Positions 9,141 through 13,666 of a stretch of 42,390 nucleotides of DNA are shown in pieces (position 1 is the stretch's first letter; each line of letters opens with the position of its first letter). This DNA comes from a virus. The notes under the pieces are model-generated. The model was not told the origin of the DNA. It ran no database searches and was given only the letters and a program-made list of their open reading frames with translations. The stretch spans positions 1 through 42,390 of IMG/VR virus record IMGVR_UViG_3300025666_000018; one strand, given 5' to 3'. Position numbers and translations under genes: made by a program.

Positions 9141-9655
9141 TGAAGAGATTTGTAACTTCAAATATGCAGCTGGGTCGTCCAGCTGCTATTAAAACTTATA
9201 AGAGACCTTTCGAGAATGTAGATGAGATGACCGACGCTCTAATCAGAGAGTGGAATAATGTCGTCTCTCCAGGTGATCTTGTCTATCACTTAGGTAACTT
9301 TGCCTGGGATCCAAAGACAGCACAAGAGGCCTTAGATCGACTTAACGGTAACATTTGGTTACTGCCAGCAGAATACGATGATGCTGTAATGATCTTGGCT
9401 AGAAAAGGTCTACTAAGAGATGGTGTTAAGGTGATTAACCGAATTATGCCGCTTGAAATGATGAAGGCTAATCTAAGTTACTGGCCAATGGAAGCCTGGC
9501 CCGGCAAACAGAAAGGTTACTACTCAATCATAGGTCACCCGCAGAAGCAATTCAAGAGTGACCCAAAGAAGAAGCGCATTAACGTTTCTACTGATCTCTG
9601 GGGTTTTAAGCCACAGGATCTAGAGAAGACTTTACAGATCTTTTACGACATCTAA
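9140..9655 (+). CDS. Degenerate calcineurin-like phosphoesterase homologue
   Basis: 171 residues from the ATG at 9140, which overlaps the previous stop; an in-frame ATG at 9104 would run back into the nuclease gene. The layout matches phage metallophosphoesterases (helical NVDEMTDALIREWN, VSPGDLVYHLG, later IIGH), but metal ligands are replaced: SNMQLGRP stands where SDTHFGH is expected, HLGNF where LGDF is, LPAEYDD where GNHD is, and GHPQK where GHxH is. It is probably a pseudoenzyme kept for binding. An intact relative lies at 26039-26725. Family inferred from layout. Confidence 0.6.
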   Translation: MKRFVTSNMQLGRPAAIKTYKRPFENVDEMTDALIREWNNVVSPGDLVYHLGNFAWDPKTAQEALDRLNGNIWLLPAEYDDAVMILARKGLLRDGVKVINRIMPLEMMKANLSYWPMEAWPGKQKGYYSIIGHPQKQFKSDPKKKRINVSTDLWGFKPQDLEKTLQIFYDI

Positions 9656-9682
9656 ACTTTTTGCAACTTTTTTGCAAAAAAG

Positions 9683-9722
9683 TTTTCTAGTGTCAATCTT
9701 TTTTATTATATTAGTACTATAA
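9683..9722 (+). promoter_or_regulatory. Promoter P2 upstream of the sigma factor
   Basis: AGTTTTC -33 region, TAGTGTCAATC element, -7 box TATATTAG at 9707-9714 and TACTATAAT. Same motif family as P1, directly upstream of the sigma-factor gene at 9745, so the factor may be made from the promoter class it might itself read. Confidence 0.75.
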
Positions 9723-9744
9723 TTATCACACAAAGAAAAAATAT

Positions 9745-10362
9745 ATGTCAAAAACATCCGATTTAAGCTACAGAGAATTAGCAGAGAACTTTTATGCTTC
9801 ACGCAGTGAAAAAGACTACAATGTACTTTACAAGAAGGTAAAGCCAGGACTTAAGTCTTATATCTTTAACATCATTAAAGACTCAGAAGCAACTGGCGAT
9901 GTCTTAGCTAATACTCTGACTAAGCTTTGGACTAAGATAGATCAGTACAAACCAGAGTATCAAGTAACTACATGGCTTTACAAGATAGCATTCAACGAAT
10001 GTCTAAGTCATATTCGTAAGCGTAATCGTAAGTACAGTCTAGATGCAATGCGAGATTATGGGATCGAAGTAACTGAAGGCAACCATACAACAAACATGGC
10101 CGACAATTTACTCTTAGACTCAGAAGAGCGCATGACTGAAGCAGACTTCTACGAAGAAGATGAGTATTTACAAAATCGTTACGAAAGTGCAATTGAGTGT
10201 ATTAACAGCCTTAAGCCAATGTACCGTGAGATTATGCAAGATCGTCTATTTCACAATATGAAGTACGAAGACATTGCAGAGAAATACAACGTATCTCTAC
10301 AGACTGTAAAGAATAGAGTACGTCGCGGAAAAGTTCTAATCCAAAGAGCGATGGGCGAATAA
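9745..10362 (+). CDS. ECF-like RNA polymerase sigma factor
   Basis: 205 residues. Region 2 spans about 15-100: LAENFYASRSEKDYNVLYKK, then the DVLANTLTKLWTKIDQY segment and TTWLYKIAFNECLSHIRKR, which corresponds to the -10-binding helix 2.4. An acidic linker (about 115-145) precedes region 4 (about 150-200: LKPMYREIMQDRL, YEDIAEKYNVSLQTVKNRVRRG), a helix-turn-helix for the -35 side. It should redirect host RNA polymerase. Candidate targets are the ten repeated promoters in this window. Followed at once by the first leader-ORF cassette. Confidence 0.88.
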   Translation: MSKTSDLSYRELAENFYASRSEKDYNVLYKKVKPGLKSYIFNIIKDSEATGDVLANTLTKLWTKIDQYKPEYQVTTWLYKIAFNECLSHIRKRNRKYSLDAMRDYGIEVTEGNHTTNMADNLLLDSEERMTEADFYEEDEYLQNRYESAIECINSLKPMYREIMQDRLFHNMKYEDIAEKYNVSLQTVKNRVRRGKVLIQRAMGE

Positions 10363-10364
10363 AG

Positions 10365-10395
10365 TTGAAACTTTTAAAAAGTTAACGATATATAC
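10365..10395 (+). promoter_or_regulatory. Second-type promoter (TTGAAACTTTTA / GATATATAC)
   Basis: TTGAAACTTTTA at 10365-10376 and GATATATAC at 10387-10395. The same pair of elements recurs at 11547-11578, and each time a short ORF and an intrinsic terminator follow. The 21-22 nt gap is slightly longer than the usual Bacteroidota spacing, so which sigma reads it is unsure. Confidence 0.55.
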
Positions 10396-10403
10396 TATCA
10401 CAA

Positions 10404-10478
10404 ATGAAATTATTGAATAACATAGAGCTGAATTTAAGAAGACTAGAACCTAGTCTTGGAAGCCCTCTTATTCGATAA
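10404..10478 (+). CDS. 24-residue leader-like ORF
   Basis: ATG at 10404, TAA at 10476-10478; Leu- and Arg-rich peptide beginning MKLLNNIELN. It starts just after the promoter at 10365, and its last codons encode strand A (10459-10468) of the alternative hairpins in the same transcript. The layout resembles an attenuator leader, but translation is not shown and the RNA could equally be a stand-alone small RNA. Confidence 0.4.
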   Translation: MKLLNNIELNLRRLEPSLGSPLIR

Positions 10479-10535
10479 ACTCAGATAAGACACCAACTAA
10501 CCAGAGGGCTTCAAGAAATTGAGGCCCTTTTTTTT
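10441..10535 (+). terminator. Alternative-hairpin region ending in an intrinsic terminator
   Basis: A 6-bp hairpin sits at 10441-10455. Strand A (10459-10468) can pair over 10 bp with strand B (10503-10512). Strand B overlaps the 5' arm (10506-10514) of a terminator whose 3' arm is 10519-10527, with a GAAA loop and eight T residues. A:B and the terminator exclude each other, as in attenuation. The base pairs are visible; the regulatory role is inference. Confidence 0.65.
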
Positions 10536-10554
10536 GCAAAAAAAGTCAAAAAAA

Positions 10555-10594
10555 GTTTTTAGTGTCAAACTTATTTGTTATATTTGCACTGTAA
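10555..10594 (+). promoter_or_regulatory. Promoter P3 at the head of the tRNA locus
   Basis: AGTTTTT at 10554-10560, AGTGTCAA element, -7 box TATATTTG at 10579-10586 (perfect TAnnTTTG) and CACTGTAA. It lies 23 bp upstream of the first mature tRNA, with a boxA-like element between. Confidence 0.8.
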
Positions 10595-10601
10595 CAAAAA
10601 C

Positions 10602-10618
10602 GTTCTTTTACATAATGG
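10602..10618 (+). promoter_or_regulatory. boxA-like antitermination element 1
   Basis: GTTCTTTTACATAATGG, close to rRNA boxA (GCTCTTTAACA). Lies between promoter P3 and the first tRNA, the position expected for Nus-dependent antitermination of a stable-RNA operon. Confidence 0.45.
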
Positions 10619-10688
10619 TCCGTTCGTCTAGGGGTCAGGACATCACCCTTTCACGGTGAAGACACGGGTTCGATTCCCGTACGGACTA
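10617..10688 (+). tRNA. tRNA-Glu(TTC)
   Basis: Acceptor GGTCCGT pairs with ACGGACT (G1-T72 wobble), T-loop TTCGATT, anticodon loop CTTTCAC. CCA is not encoded; first of the array. Confidence 0.93.
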
Positions 10689-10694
10689 CAATAT

Positions 10695-10768
10695 TCCTCC
10701 ATAGCTCAGTTGGTTAGAGCGGCTGACTGTTAATCAGTAGGTCCCTGGTTCGAGTCCAGGTGGGGGAG
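10695..10768 (+). tRNA. tRNA-Asn(GTT)
   Basis: Acceptor TCCTCCA pairs with TGGGGGA, anticodon loop CTGTTAA, T-loop TTCGAGT. Ends just before the tmRNA acceptor piece. Confidence 0.93.
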
Positions 10769-10770
10769 CA

Positions 10771-11016
10771 AGTTGATTGTCAATGACGCTTATTGGCAGA
10801 CTGTTGGACGCGGGTTCGAATCCCGCCACCTCCACAAGTTCTTTTACATATTACCAAAATATGGGGGTGACCGGCTTTTGACAATGGTTGATAGCGATAG
10901 GAAGAGACGATTGGCGTACGCAAACGACAACTTTGCATTAGCGGCATAAGTGCTGCTGATCTATTAAAGTCAAGGACTTGATAGATCACGTCAGCCTAGA
11001 ACGAAATCTAGGCACT
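10771..11016 (+). ncRNA. ssrA: Circularly permuted (two-piece) tmRNA
   Basis: The 3' (acceptor) piece comes first: a T-arm with 5-bp stem and TTCGAAT loop at 10810-10826, then CACCTCC-A at 10827-10834, matching the usual tmRNA 3' end. A spacer of about 26 nt follows, then the 5' piece starting GGGGGTG at 10863-10869 and a TGACCGGCTTTTGAC stretch like the tmRNA D-region. The two acceptor strands pair over 7 bp with G3-U70, the alanine identity pair. A P2-like helix forms between about 10876-10895 and 10788-10800. The tag frame at 10920-10949 reads ANDNFALAA-stop. Downstream helices lie at 10956-10996 and 10994-11013. No T-arm follows before tRNA-Leu, so the gene is genuinely permuted. Permuted tmRNA is known from alphaproteobacteria, some cyanobacteria and betaproteobacteria. 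The tag resembles the start of the remembered Caulobacter tag (AANDNFA...). Confidence 0.88.
10838..10855 (+). promoter_or_regulatory. boxA-like element 2, in the tmRNA intervening segment
   Basis: GTTCTTTTACATATTACC shares its first 12 bases with the element at 10602. It lies in the segment that must be removed between the acceptor and coding pieces of the permuted tmRNA. Confidence 0.35.
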
Positions 11017-11018
11017 TT

Positions 11019-11104
11019 GGTCGAGTGGTGGAATAGGTAGACACGTCAGACTTAAAATCTGATGGGCAGTAATGCTCGTGCGGGTTCGATTCCCGCCTCG
11101 ACTA
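11019..11104 (+). tRNA. tRNA-Leu(TAA)
   Basis: Acceptor GGTCGAG pairs with CTCGACT, anticodon loop CTTAAAA, long variable arm (class II), T-loop TTCGATT. Confidence 0.93.
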
Positions 11105-11152
11105 CAAAGAAACAAACAGACTCTTTATTCATATAAAGACTGTTAAATGAAT

Positions 11153-11226
11153 GGTCGCGTAGCTCAGCTGGATAGAGCATCTGCCTTCTAAGCAGACGGT
11201 CACAGGTTCGAATCCTGTCGCGATCA
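11153..11226 (+). tRNA. tRNA-Arg(TCT)
   Basis: Acceptor GGTCGCG pairs with CGCGATC, anticodon loop CTTCTAA, T-loop TTCGAAT. Confidence 0.93.
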
Positions 11227-11230
11227 CTAA

Positions 11231-11362
11231 ATGATTATGAAAATGTTAAACGAAAACCAAGGTAAGAGATTAAGTCAGGTCAAAGACTCTGAGAATCTAG
11301 CAATGTTATCAGTTATACTGGTCTTAATAGGAATAGTGGTAACGGCATTTGTCATTAACTAG
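11231..11362 (+). CDS. 43-residue single-span membrane peptide inside the tRNA array
   Basis: ATG at 11231 (in-frame ATGs also at 11237 and 11243), TAG at 11360-11362. A polar, charged N-terminal half is followed by one hydrophobic helix (about 23-41: MLSVILVLIGIVVTAFVI) and then the stop. It fills the whole gap between tRNA-Arg and tRNA-Met. A small inner-membrane peptide is likely; a toxin, lysis inhibitor or superinfection factor are all possible. No homology recognised. Confidence 0.55.
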   Translation: MIMKMLNENQGKRLSQVKDSENLAMLSVILVLIGIVVTAFVIN

Positions 11363-11368
11363 AATTGA

Positions 11369-11442
11369 GGGCTCTTAGCTCAGTTGGTTAGAGCAACTGA
11401 CTCATAATCAGTAGGTCGCAGGTTCGAGCCCTGCAGGGCCCA
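11369..11442 (+). tRNA. tRNA-Met(CAT), elongator or Ile2
   Basis: Acceptor GGGCTCT pairs with AGGGCCC, anticodon loop CTCATAA with stem ACTGA/TCAGT. The fully paired first base pair argues against an initiator. Could be Ile2 if C34 is changed to lysidine. Confidence 0.88.
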
Positions 11443-11448
11443 CAATAT

Positions 11449-11530
11449 GCTCAAGTGGTGGAATTGGTAGACACGCTGGTCTTAGGAACCAGTGCCGCAA
11501 GGCTTGAGGGTTCGAGTCCCTCCTTGAGTA
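11449..11530 (+). tRNA. tRNA-Leu(TAG)
   Basis: Acceptor GCTCAAG pairs with CTTGAGT, anticodon loop CTTAGGA, variable arm present. A second Leu(TAG) lies at 12567. Confidence 0.92.
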
Positions 11531-11546
11531 CTAATTTTCAAAAAGG

Positions 11547-11578
11547 TTGAAACTTTTAGCAAGTGAGCTGATATATAC
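11547..11578 (+). promoter_or_regulatory. Second-type promoter, copy 2
   Basis: TTGAAACTTTTA at 11547 and GATATATAC at 11570-11578; near copy of the promoter at 10365, again followed by a leader ORF and terminator. Confidence 0.55.
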
Positions 11579-11607
11579 CTAACAAATAACAAGAAAAACT
11601 AAGTTCA

Positions 11608-11694
11608 ATGAAACGCAGTCATACATATATGGTCGATTTTGGATGGTCACAGGCGATTAAGCCATGTGAGCTCAGAGGCCCGAATATTGTATGA
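11608..11694 (+). CDS. 28-residue leader-like ORF, stem-enclosed
   Basis: ATG at 11608, TGA at 11692-11694. An 8-bp stem (TAAGTTCA 11600-11607 with TGAACTTA 11692-11699) encloses the ORF exactly: the start codon follows the 5' strand and the stop lies in the 3' strand. The codons at 11675-11681 encode GAGGCCC, which can pair with the 5' arm of the terminator downstream. Same plan as the ORF at 10404 but unrelated peptide. Translation is not proven. Confidence 0.4.
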   Translation: MKRSHTYMVDFGWSQAIKPCELRGPNIV

Positions 11695-11733
11695 ACTTAA
11701 GTAGATAGAACATATAATATAACTTAGAAATAA

Positions 11734-11763
11734 GGGCCTCATCGCAAGATTGAGGCCCTTTTT
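11734..11763 (+). terminator. Intrinsic terminator of leader cassette 2
   Basis: GGGCCTCA (11734-11741) pairs with TGAGGCCC (11751-11758), 9-nt loop, then TTTTT. The 5' arm can instead pair with GAGGCCC at 11675-11681 inside the leader ORF. tRNA-Ser starts 7 bp after the T-run, so read-through would extend into the tRNAs. Confidence 0.8.
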
Positions 11764-11769
11764 CATTTT

Positions 11770-11856
11770 GGAAGATTGACAGAGTGGTCGATTGTGGCTC
11801 CCTGCTAAGGAGTTGGTCCCGAAAGGGGCTCGGAGGTTCGAATCCTCCATCTTCCG
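11770..11856 (+). tRNA. tRNA-Ser(GCT)
   Basis: Acceptor GGAAGAT pairs with ATCTTCC, discriminator G, anticodon loop CTGCTAA, class II variable arm. Confidence 0.92.
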
Positions 11857-11860
11857 CAGA

Positions 11861-11875
11861 GTTCTTTAACATACG
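11861..11875 (+). promoter_or_regulatory. boxA-like element 3
   Basis: GTTCTTTAACATACG, the copy closest to E. coli boxA (CTTTAACA). Its end overlaps the first bases of tRNA-Trp. Confidence 0.4.
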
Positions 11876-11943
11876 TCTGACAGGCAAGGTGCCGCACAGG
11901 TCTCCAAAACCTCGTGGGTAGGGTTCGATTCCTTACAGGCGTG
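11873..11943 (+). tRNA. tRNA-Trp(CCA)
   Basis: Acceptor ACGTCTG pairs with CAGGCGT, discriminator G, anticodon loop CTCCAAA, short D-arm. Confidence 0.88.
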
Positions 11944-11973
11944 CAAAAAACTTTGAAAAAAGTTGCAAGAAAG

Positions 11974-12013
11974 TTTTTCAGTGTCAAATATTCTTATTAT
12001 ATTTGCACTGCAA
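11974..12013 (+). promoter_or_regulatory. Promoter P4 inside the tRNA locus
   Basis: GTTTTTC, AGTGTCAAAT, -7 box TATATTTG at 11998-12005 and CACTGCAA. Begins a second tRNA/ncRNA unit; a boxA-like element follows within 20 bp. Confidence 0.8.
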
Positions 12014-12024
12014 TAAACAAAATG

Positions 12025-12043
12025 GTTCTTTGACATATTGGTA
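12025..12043 (+). promoter_or_regulatory. boxA-like element 4
   Basis: GTTCTTTGACATATTGGTA directly after promoter P4, the same promoter-boxA order as at P3. Nearly identical to the copy at 13928. Confidence 0.5.
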
Positions 12044-12188
12044 AAATTAAGAAAATGCAGATATTACTTCTGATTTGAAAGCTGGTCTAACGGCCCAGCC
12101 GATATGCTTAAGTAAGTCTTAAAGAGACCGGCTCTTTTAATATTTGGAGGGATATAGATGCTCCCGAGTAGGTGCAAGGCCTACAAAA
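12044..12188 (+). ncRNA. Unassigned structured RNA region before tRNA-Gln
   Basis: No ORF. Visible hairpins are GCTGG/CCAGC (about 12081-12099), AAAGAG/CTCTTT with a short T-run (about 12120-12139), GGAGGG/CTCCC-like pairing (about 12147-12166) and TAGG/CCTA (about 12170-12185). No known RNA family recognised; could be leader sequence of the tRNA unit. Confidence 0.35.
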
Positions 12189-12189
12189 T

Positions 12190-12260
12190 TGTCCTGTGGT
12201 GTAAAGGCAGCACATCTGGTTTTGGTCCAGAGAATCGAGGTTCGAATCCTTGCGGGACAA
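12190..12260 (+). tRNA. tRNA-Gln(TTG)
   Basis: Acceptor TGTCCTG pairs with CGGGACA, anticodon loop TTTTGGT, T-loop TTCGAAT. Confidence 0.9.
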
Positions 12261-12265
12261 CTATA

Positions 12266-12343
12266 TTGCGATGGTGGTACAGAGACAGTCTCATGAGCTG
12301 TATTGGGTAGCTCCCCTCCGAGGTTCGATTCCTCAATCGCAAC
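12266..12343 (+). other. tRNA-like element with non-standard middle
   Basis: Acceptor strands TTGCGAT/ATCGCAA pair perfectly and a T-arm with TTCGATT loop is present, but the centre does not fold as a tRNA. GAGCTGTATTGGGTAGCTC looks like a D-arm placed where the anticodon arm should be. A CTCATGA loop flanked by ACAGT/GCTGT would read CAT but leaves almost no D-arm; a 9-nt loop reading TGG is a third option. It may be a decayed tRNA or a tRNA mimic. Confidence 0.5.
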
Positions 12344-12348
12344 TATTT

Positions 12349-12423
12349 GACCTCGTAGCTCAGTTGGTTTAGAGCTTCCGACTTTTAATCGGAAGGCCGT
12401 GGGTTCGAGTCCCACCGGGGTCA
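12349..12423 (+). tRNA. tRNA-Lys(TTT)
   Basis: Acceptor GACCTCG pairs with CGGGGTC, anticodon loop CTTTTAA. Confidence 0.93.
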
Positions 12424-12566
12424 CAAGCTGTTCTGCATCAGAAGTGCTGGTTAGTGAAACACCTAATCGATGAGCCCATCAAAATGTGAGGTTAGAGCTG
12501 AAATAACCTACCGCGTTATCTATAACGTAGCTATCGGATATAGTTTTAAAGAAAAAGCTCTCTTAT
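12424..12566 (+). ncRNA. Multi-hairpin structured RNA between tRNA-Lys and tRNA-Leu
   Basis: No ORF. Serial hairpins: TTCTG/CAGAA (about 12431-12443), GGTTAG/CTAATC (about 12449-12470), GATG/CATC (12470-12481), AGGTTA/TAACCT (about 12489-12510) and CGTTAT/ATAACG (about 12514-12527). This many good stems in 140 nt is unlikely for a mere spacer. No family recognised. Confidence 0.45.
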
Positions 12567-12649
12567 GCCCGAGTGGTGGAATTGGTAGACACACTAGATT
12601 TAGGATCTAGCGCCATTATGGTTTGAGAGTTCGAGTCTCTCCTTGGGTA
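12567..12649 (+). tRNA. tRNA-Leu(TAG), second copy
   Basis: Acceptor GCCCGAG pairs with CTTGGGT, anticodon loop TTTAGGA, long variable arm. Differs from the copy at 11449 in acceptor and anticodon stems. Confidence 0.92.
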
Positions 12650-12652
12650 CAA

Positions 12653-12748
12653 TGGGAATATACCGATACTGGTTAAATGGCAGTTCAATTCTGTCCGATA
12701 GTAGGTCTCCACCTTGAGACGGGTGCTACTATCGTAGGTAATTCCCAA
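12653..12748 (+). ncRNA. tRNA-sized RNA with unusual fold
   Basis: GGGAAT at the start pairs with ATTCCC at the end, extended by TACC/GGTA. Inside are a D-arm-like ACTG...CAGT with GG in the loop, overlapped by a T-arm-like GGCAG-TTCAATT-CTGTC, then a long hairpin (CGATAGTAG with CTACTATCG) capped by GTCTC/GAGAC. The T-arm-like hairpin sits before the long hairpin, not at the 3' end, so this is not a normal tRNA. Possibly a tRNA mimic or rearranged tRNA. Confidence 0.45.
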
Positions 12749-12751
12749 ATT

Positions 12752-12826
12752 GCTCTCTTAGCTCAGTTGGTTCAGAGCGCTAGTTTTACACACTAGATGT
12801 CGCAAGTTCGAATCTTGCAGAGAGCA
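12752..12826 (+). tRNA. tRNA-Val(TAC)
   Basis: Acceptor GCTCTCT pairs with AGAGAGC, anticodon loop TTTACAC. Confidence 0.92.
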
Positions 12827-12852
12827 CAAACAACCAGAGTCGACGCTGGTTG

Positions 12853-12945
12853 GATCGGGTGGTGAAATTGGTAAACACGGGGACATCCCTGCTCTATTTA
12901 TGACGTCTGATATAGAGCTTGCAGGTTCGAGTCCTGCCCTGATCA
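12853..12945 (+). tRNA. Aberrant tRNA-Leu-like gene
   Basis: Acceptor GATCGGG pairs with CCTGATC, the D-arm GTGAAATTGGTAAACAC is typical of tRNA-Leu and the T-arm is perfect. Between D-arm and variable arm there is only GGGGACATCCCT, a 4-bp stem with a 4-nt loop, so no 7-nt anticodon loop exists. The variable arm is an unusually long 7-bp stem (GCTCTAT/ATAGAGC). A decoding role is doubtful. Preceded by a hairpin AACCAG/CTGGTT at about 12831-12850. Confidence 0.5.
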
Positions 12946-12951
12946 CAATAT

Positions 12952-13034
12952 GGGGACTGAAAGTCGTTTGGATACGGCAGCGAGACTGTAAATCTCGTCT
13001 TTAATTAGGAGTGGTTCGAGTCCACCAGGCCCCA
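12952..13034 (+). tRNA. tRNA-Tyr(GTA)
   Basis: Acceptor GGGGACT with AGGCCCC (one A-G mismatch at pair 5), anticodon loop CTGTAAA, class II variable arm. Confidence 0.9.
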
Positions 13035-13039
13035 CAAAT

Positions 13040-13112
13040 GCACTTATAGTTCAACTGGATAGAACACTCGGCTACGGACCGAGAGATAAGGGTTCGAATC
13101 CTTTTAAGTGTA
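13040..13112 (+). tRNA. tRNA-Arg(ACG)
   Basis: Acceptor GCACTTA pairs with TAAGTGT, anticodon loop CTACGGA. Confidence 0.92.
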
Positions 13113-13118
13113 CAATTT

Positions 13119-13191
13119 GGTACCTTAGCTCAGATGGTAGAGCACAGGACTGAAAATCCTGGTGTCCCCAGTTCGATCCTGGGAGGTACCA
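13119..13191 (+). tRNA. tRNA-Phe(GAA)
   Basis: Acceptor GGTACCT pairs with AGGTACC, anticodon loop CTGAAAA. Confidence 0.93.
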
Positions 13192-13350
13192 CAAATACCT
13201 TAGTAGTGAACCCGAGTCCCAACGCCTGATCAGTTAGTAGGAGGAGGTAGTAATAAAAGTGGTATCAGTAGGTAGCCCAATAGGGTGCAGATAAACTAAT
13301 GCATGATGCGAGTACAGGGAACCAGCCCGATGACTCTACCTACGCATTTT
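13192..13350 (+). ncRNA. Structured RNA between tRNA-Phe and tRNA-Pro
   Basis: No ORF. GTAGGTAG (about 13279-13286) pairs perfectly with CTACCTAC (about 13336-13343), enclosing CCC-AATA-GGG and GCAT/ATGC hairpins. The upstream half is purine-rich with repeated GTAG. Ends in TTTT just before tRNA-Pro. No family recognised. Confidence 0.4.
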
Positions 13351-13423
13351 CGGGATGTGGCGCAGTTGGTAGCGCACCGCGTTTGGGACGCGGGGGTCAC
13401 AGGTTCGAGCCCTGTTATCCCGA
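13351..13423 (+). tRNA. tRNA-Pro(TGG)
   Basis: Acceptor CGGGATG pairs with TATCCCG, anticodon loop TTTGGGA with stem CCGCG/CGCGG. Confidence 0.93.
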
Positions 13424-13429
13424 CTAAAT

Positions 13430-13503
13430 TGGAATGTAGCTCAGTTGGTTAGAGCACTTGCCTGATACGCATGTGGTCGGCGGTTCGAGTCCGCCCATTC
13501 CAA
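13430..13503 (+). tRNA. tRNA-Ile(GAT)
   Basis: Acceptor TGGAATG pairs with CATTCCA, anticodon loop CTGATAC, one T-T mismatch in the anticodon stem. Confidence 0.9.
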
Positions 13504-13510
13504 CCAATAT

Positions 13511-13585
13511 TGCGGGATGTGTAGAAATTGGTTATCTCGTCGGTCTCATAAGCCGAAGTTCCGGGTTCAAGTCCCGGTCCCGCAA
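13511..13585 (+). tRNA. tRNA-Met(CAT)
   Basis: Acceptor TGCGGGA pairs fully with TCCCGCA, anticodon loop CTCATAA, stem TCGGT/GCCGA. The paired first base pair favours an elongator, although the body resembles initiators. Confidence 0.88.
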
Positions 13586-13592
13586 CCAATAT

Positions 13593-13666
13593 GGTGATTG
13601 TAGCTCATTTGGTAGAGCGCCTGATTGTGGTTCAGGAGGTAGCGGGATCGTAACCCGTCTTTCACC
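13593..13666 (+). tRNA. tRNA-His(GTG)
   Basis: Extra 5' G faces C73 as usual for His; anticodon loop TTGTGGT. The acceptor has two T-T mismatches and the T-loop is ATCGTAA rather than TTCGAAT, so it may be weakened. Confidence 0.82.

Noticed and set aside
10810-10834. Decayed tRNA 3' half
   Set aside because: It pairs precisely with the tmRNA 5' strand at 10863 including G3-U70, and the tag frame follows, so a permuted tmRNA explains it better.
12424-12566. Hammerhead ribozyme
   Set aside because: The string CGATGAG resembles CUGAUGA, but the GAAA core and flanking stems are missing.
10780-12946. Minus-strand ORFs with GGIRTRV- or DSNLR-like text across the tRNA region
   Set aside because: These are the well-known spurious translations of antisense tRNA T-arms.
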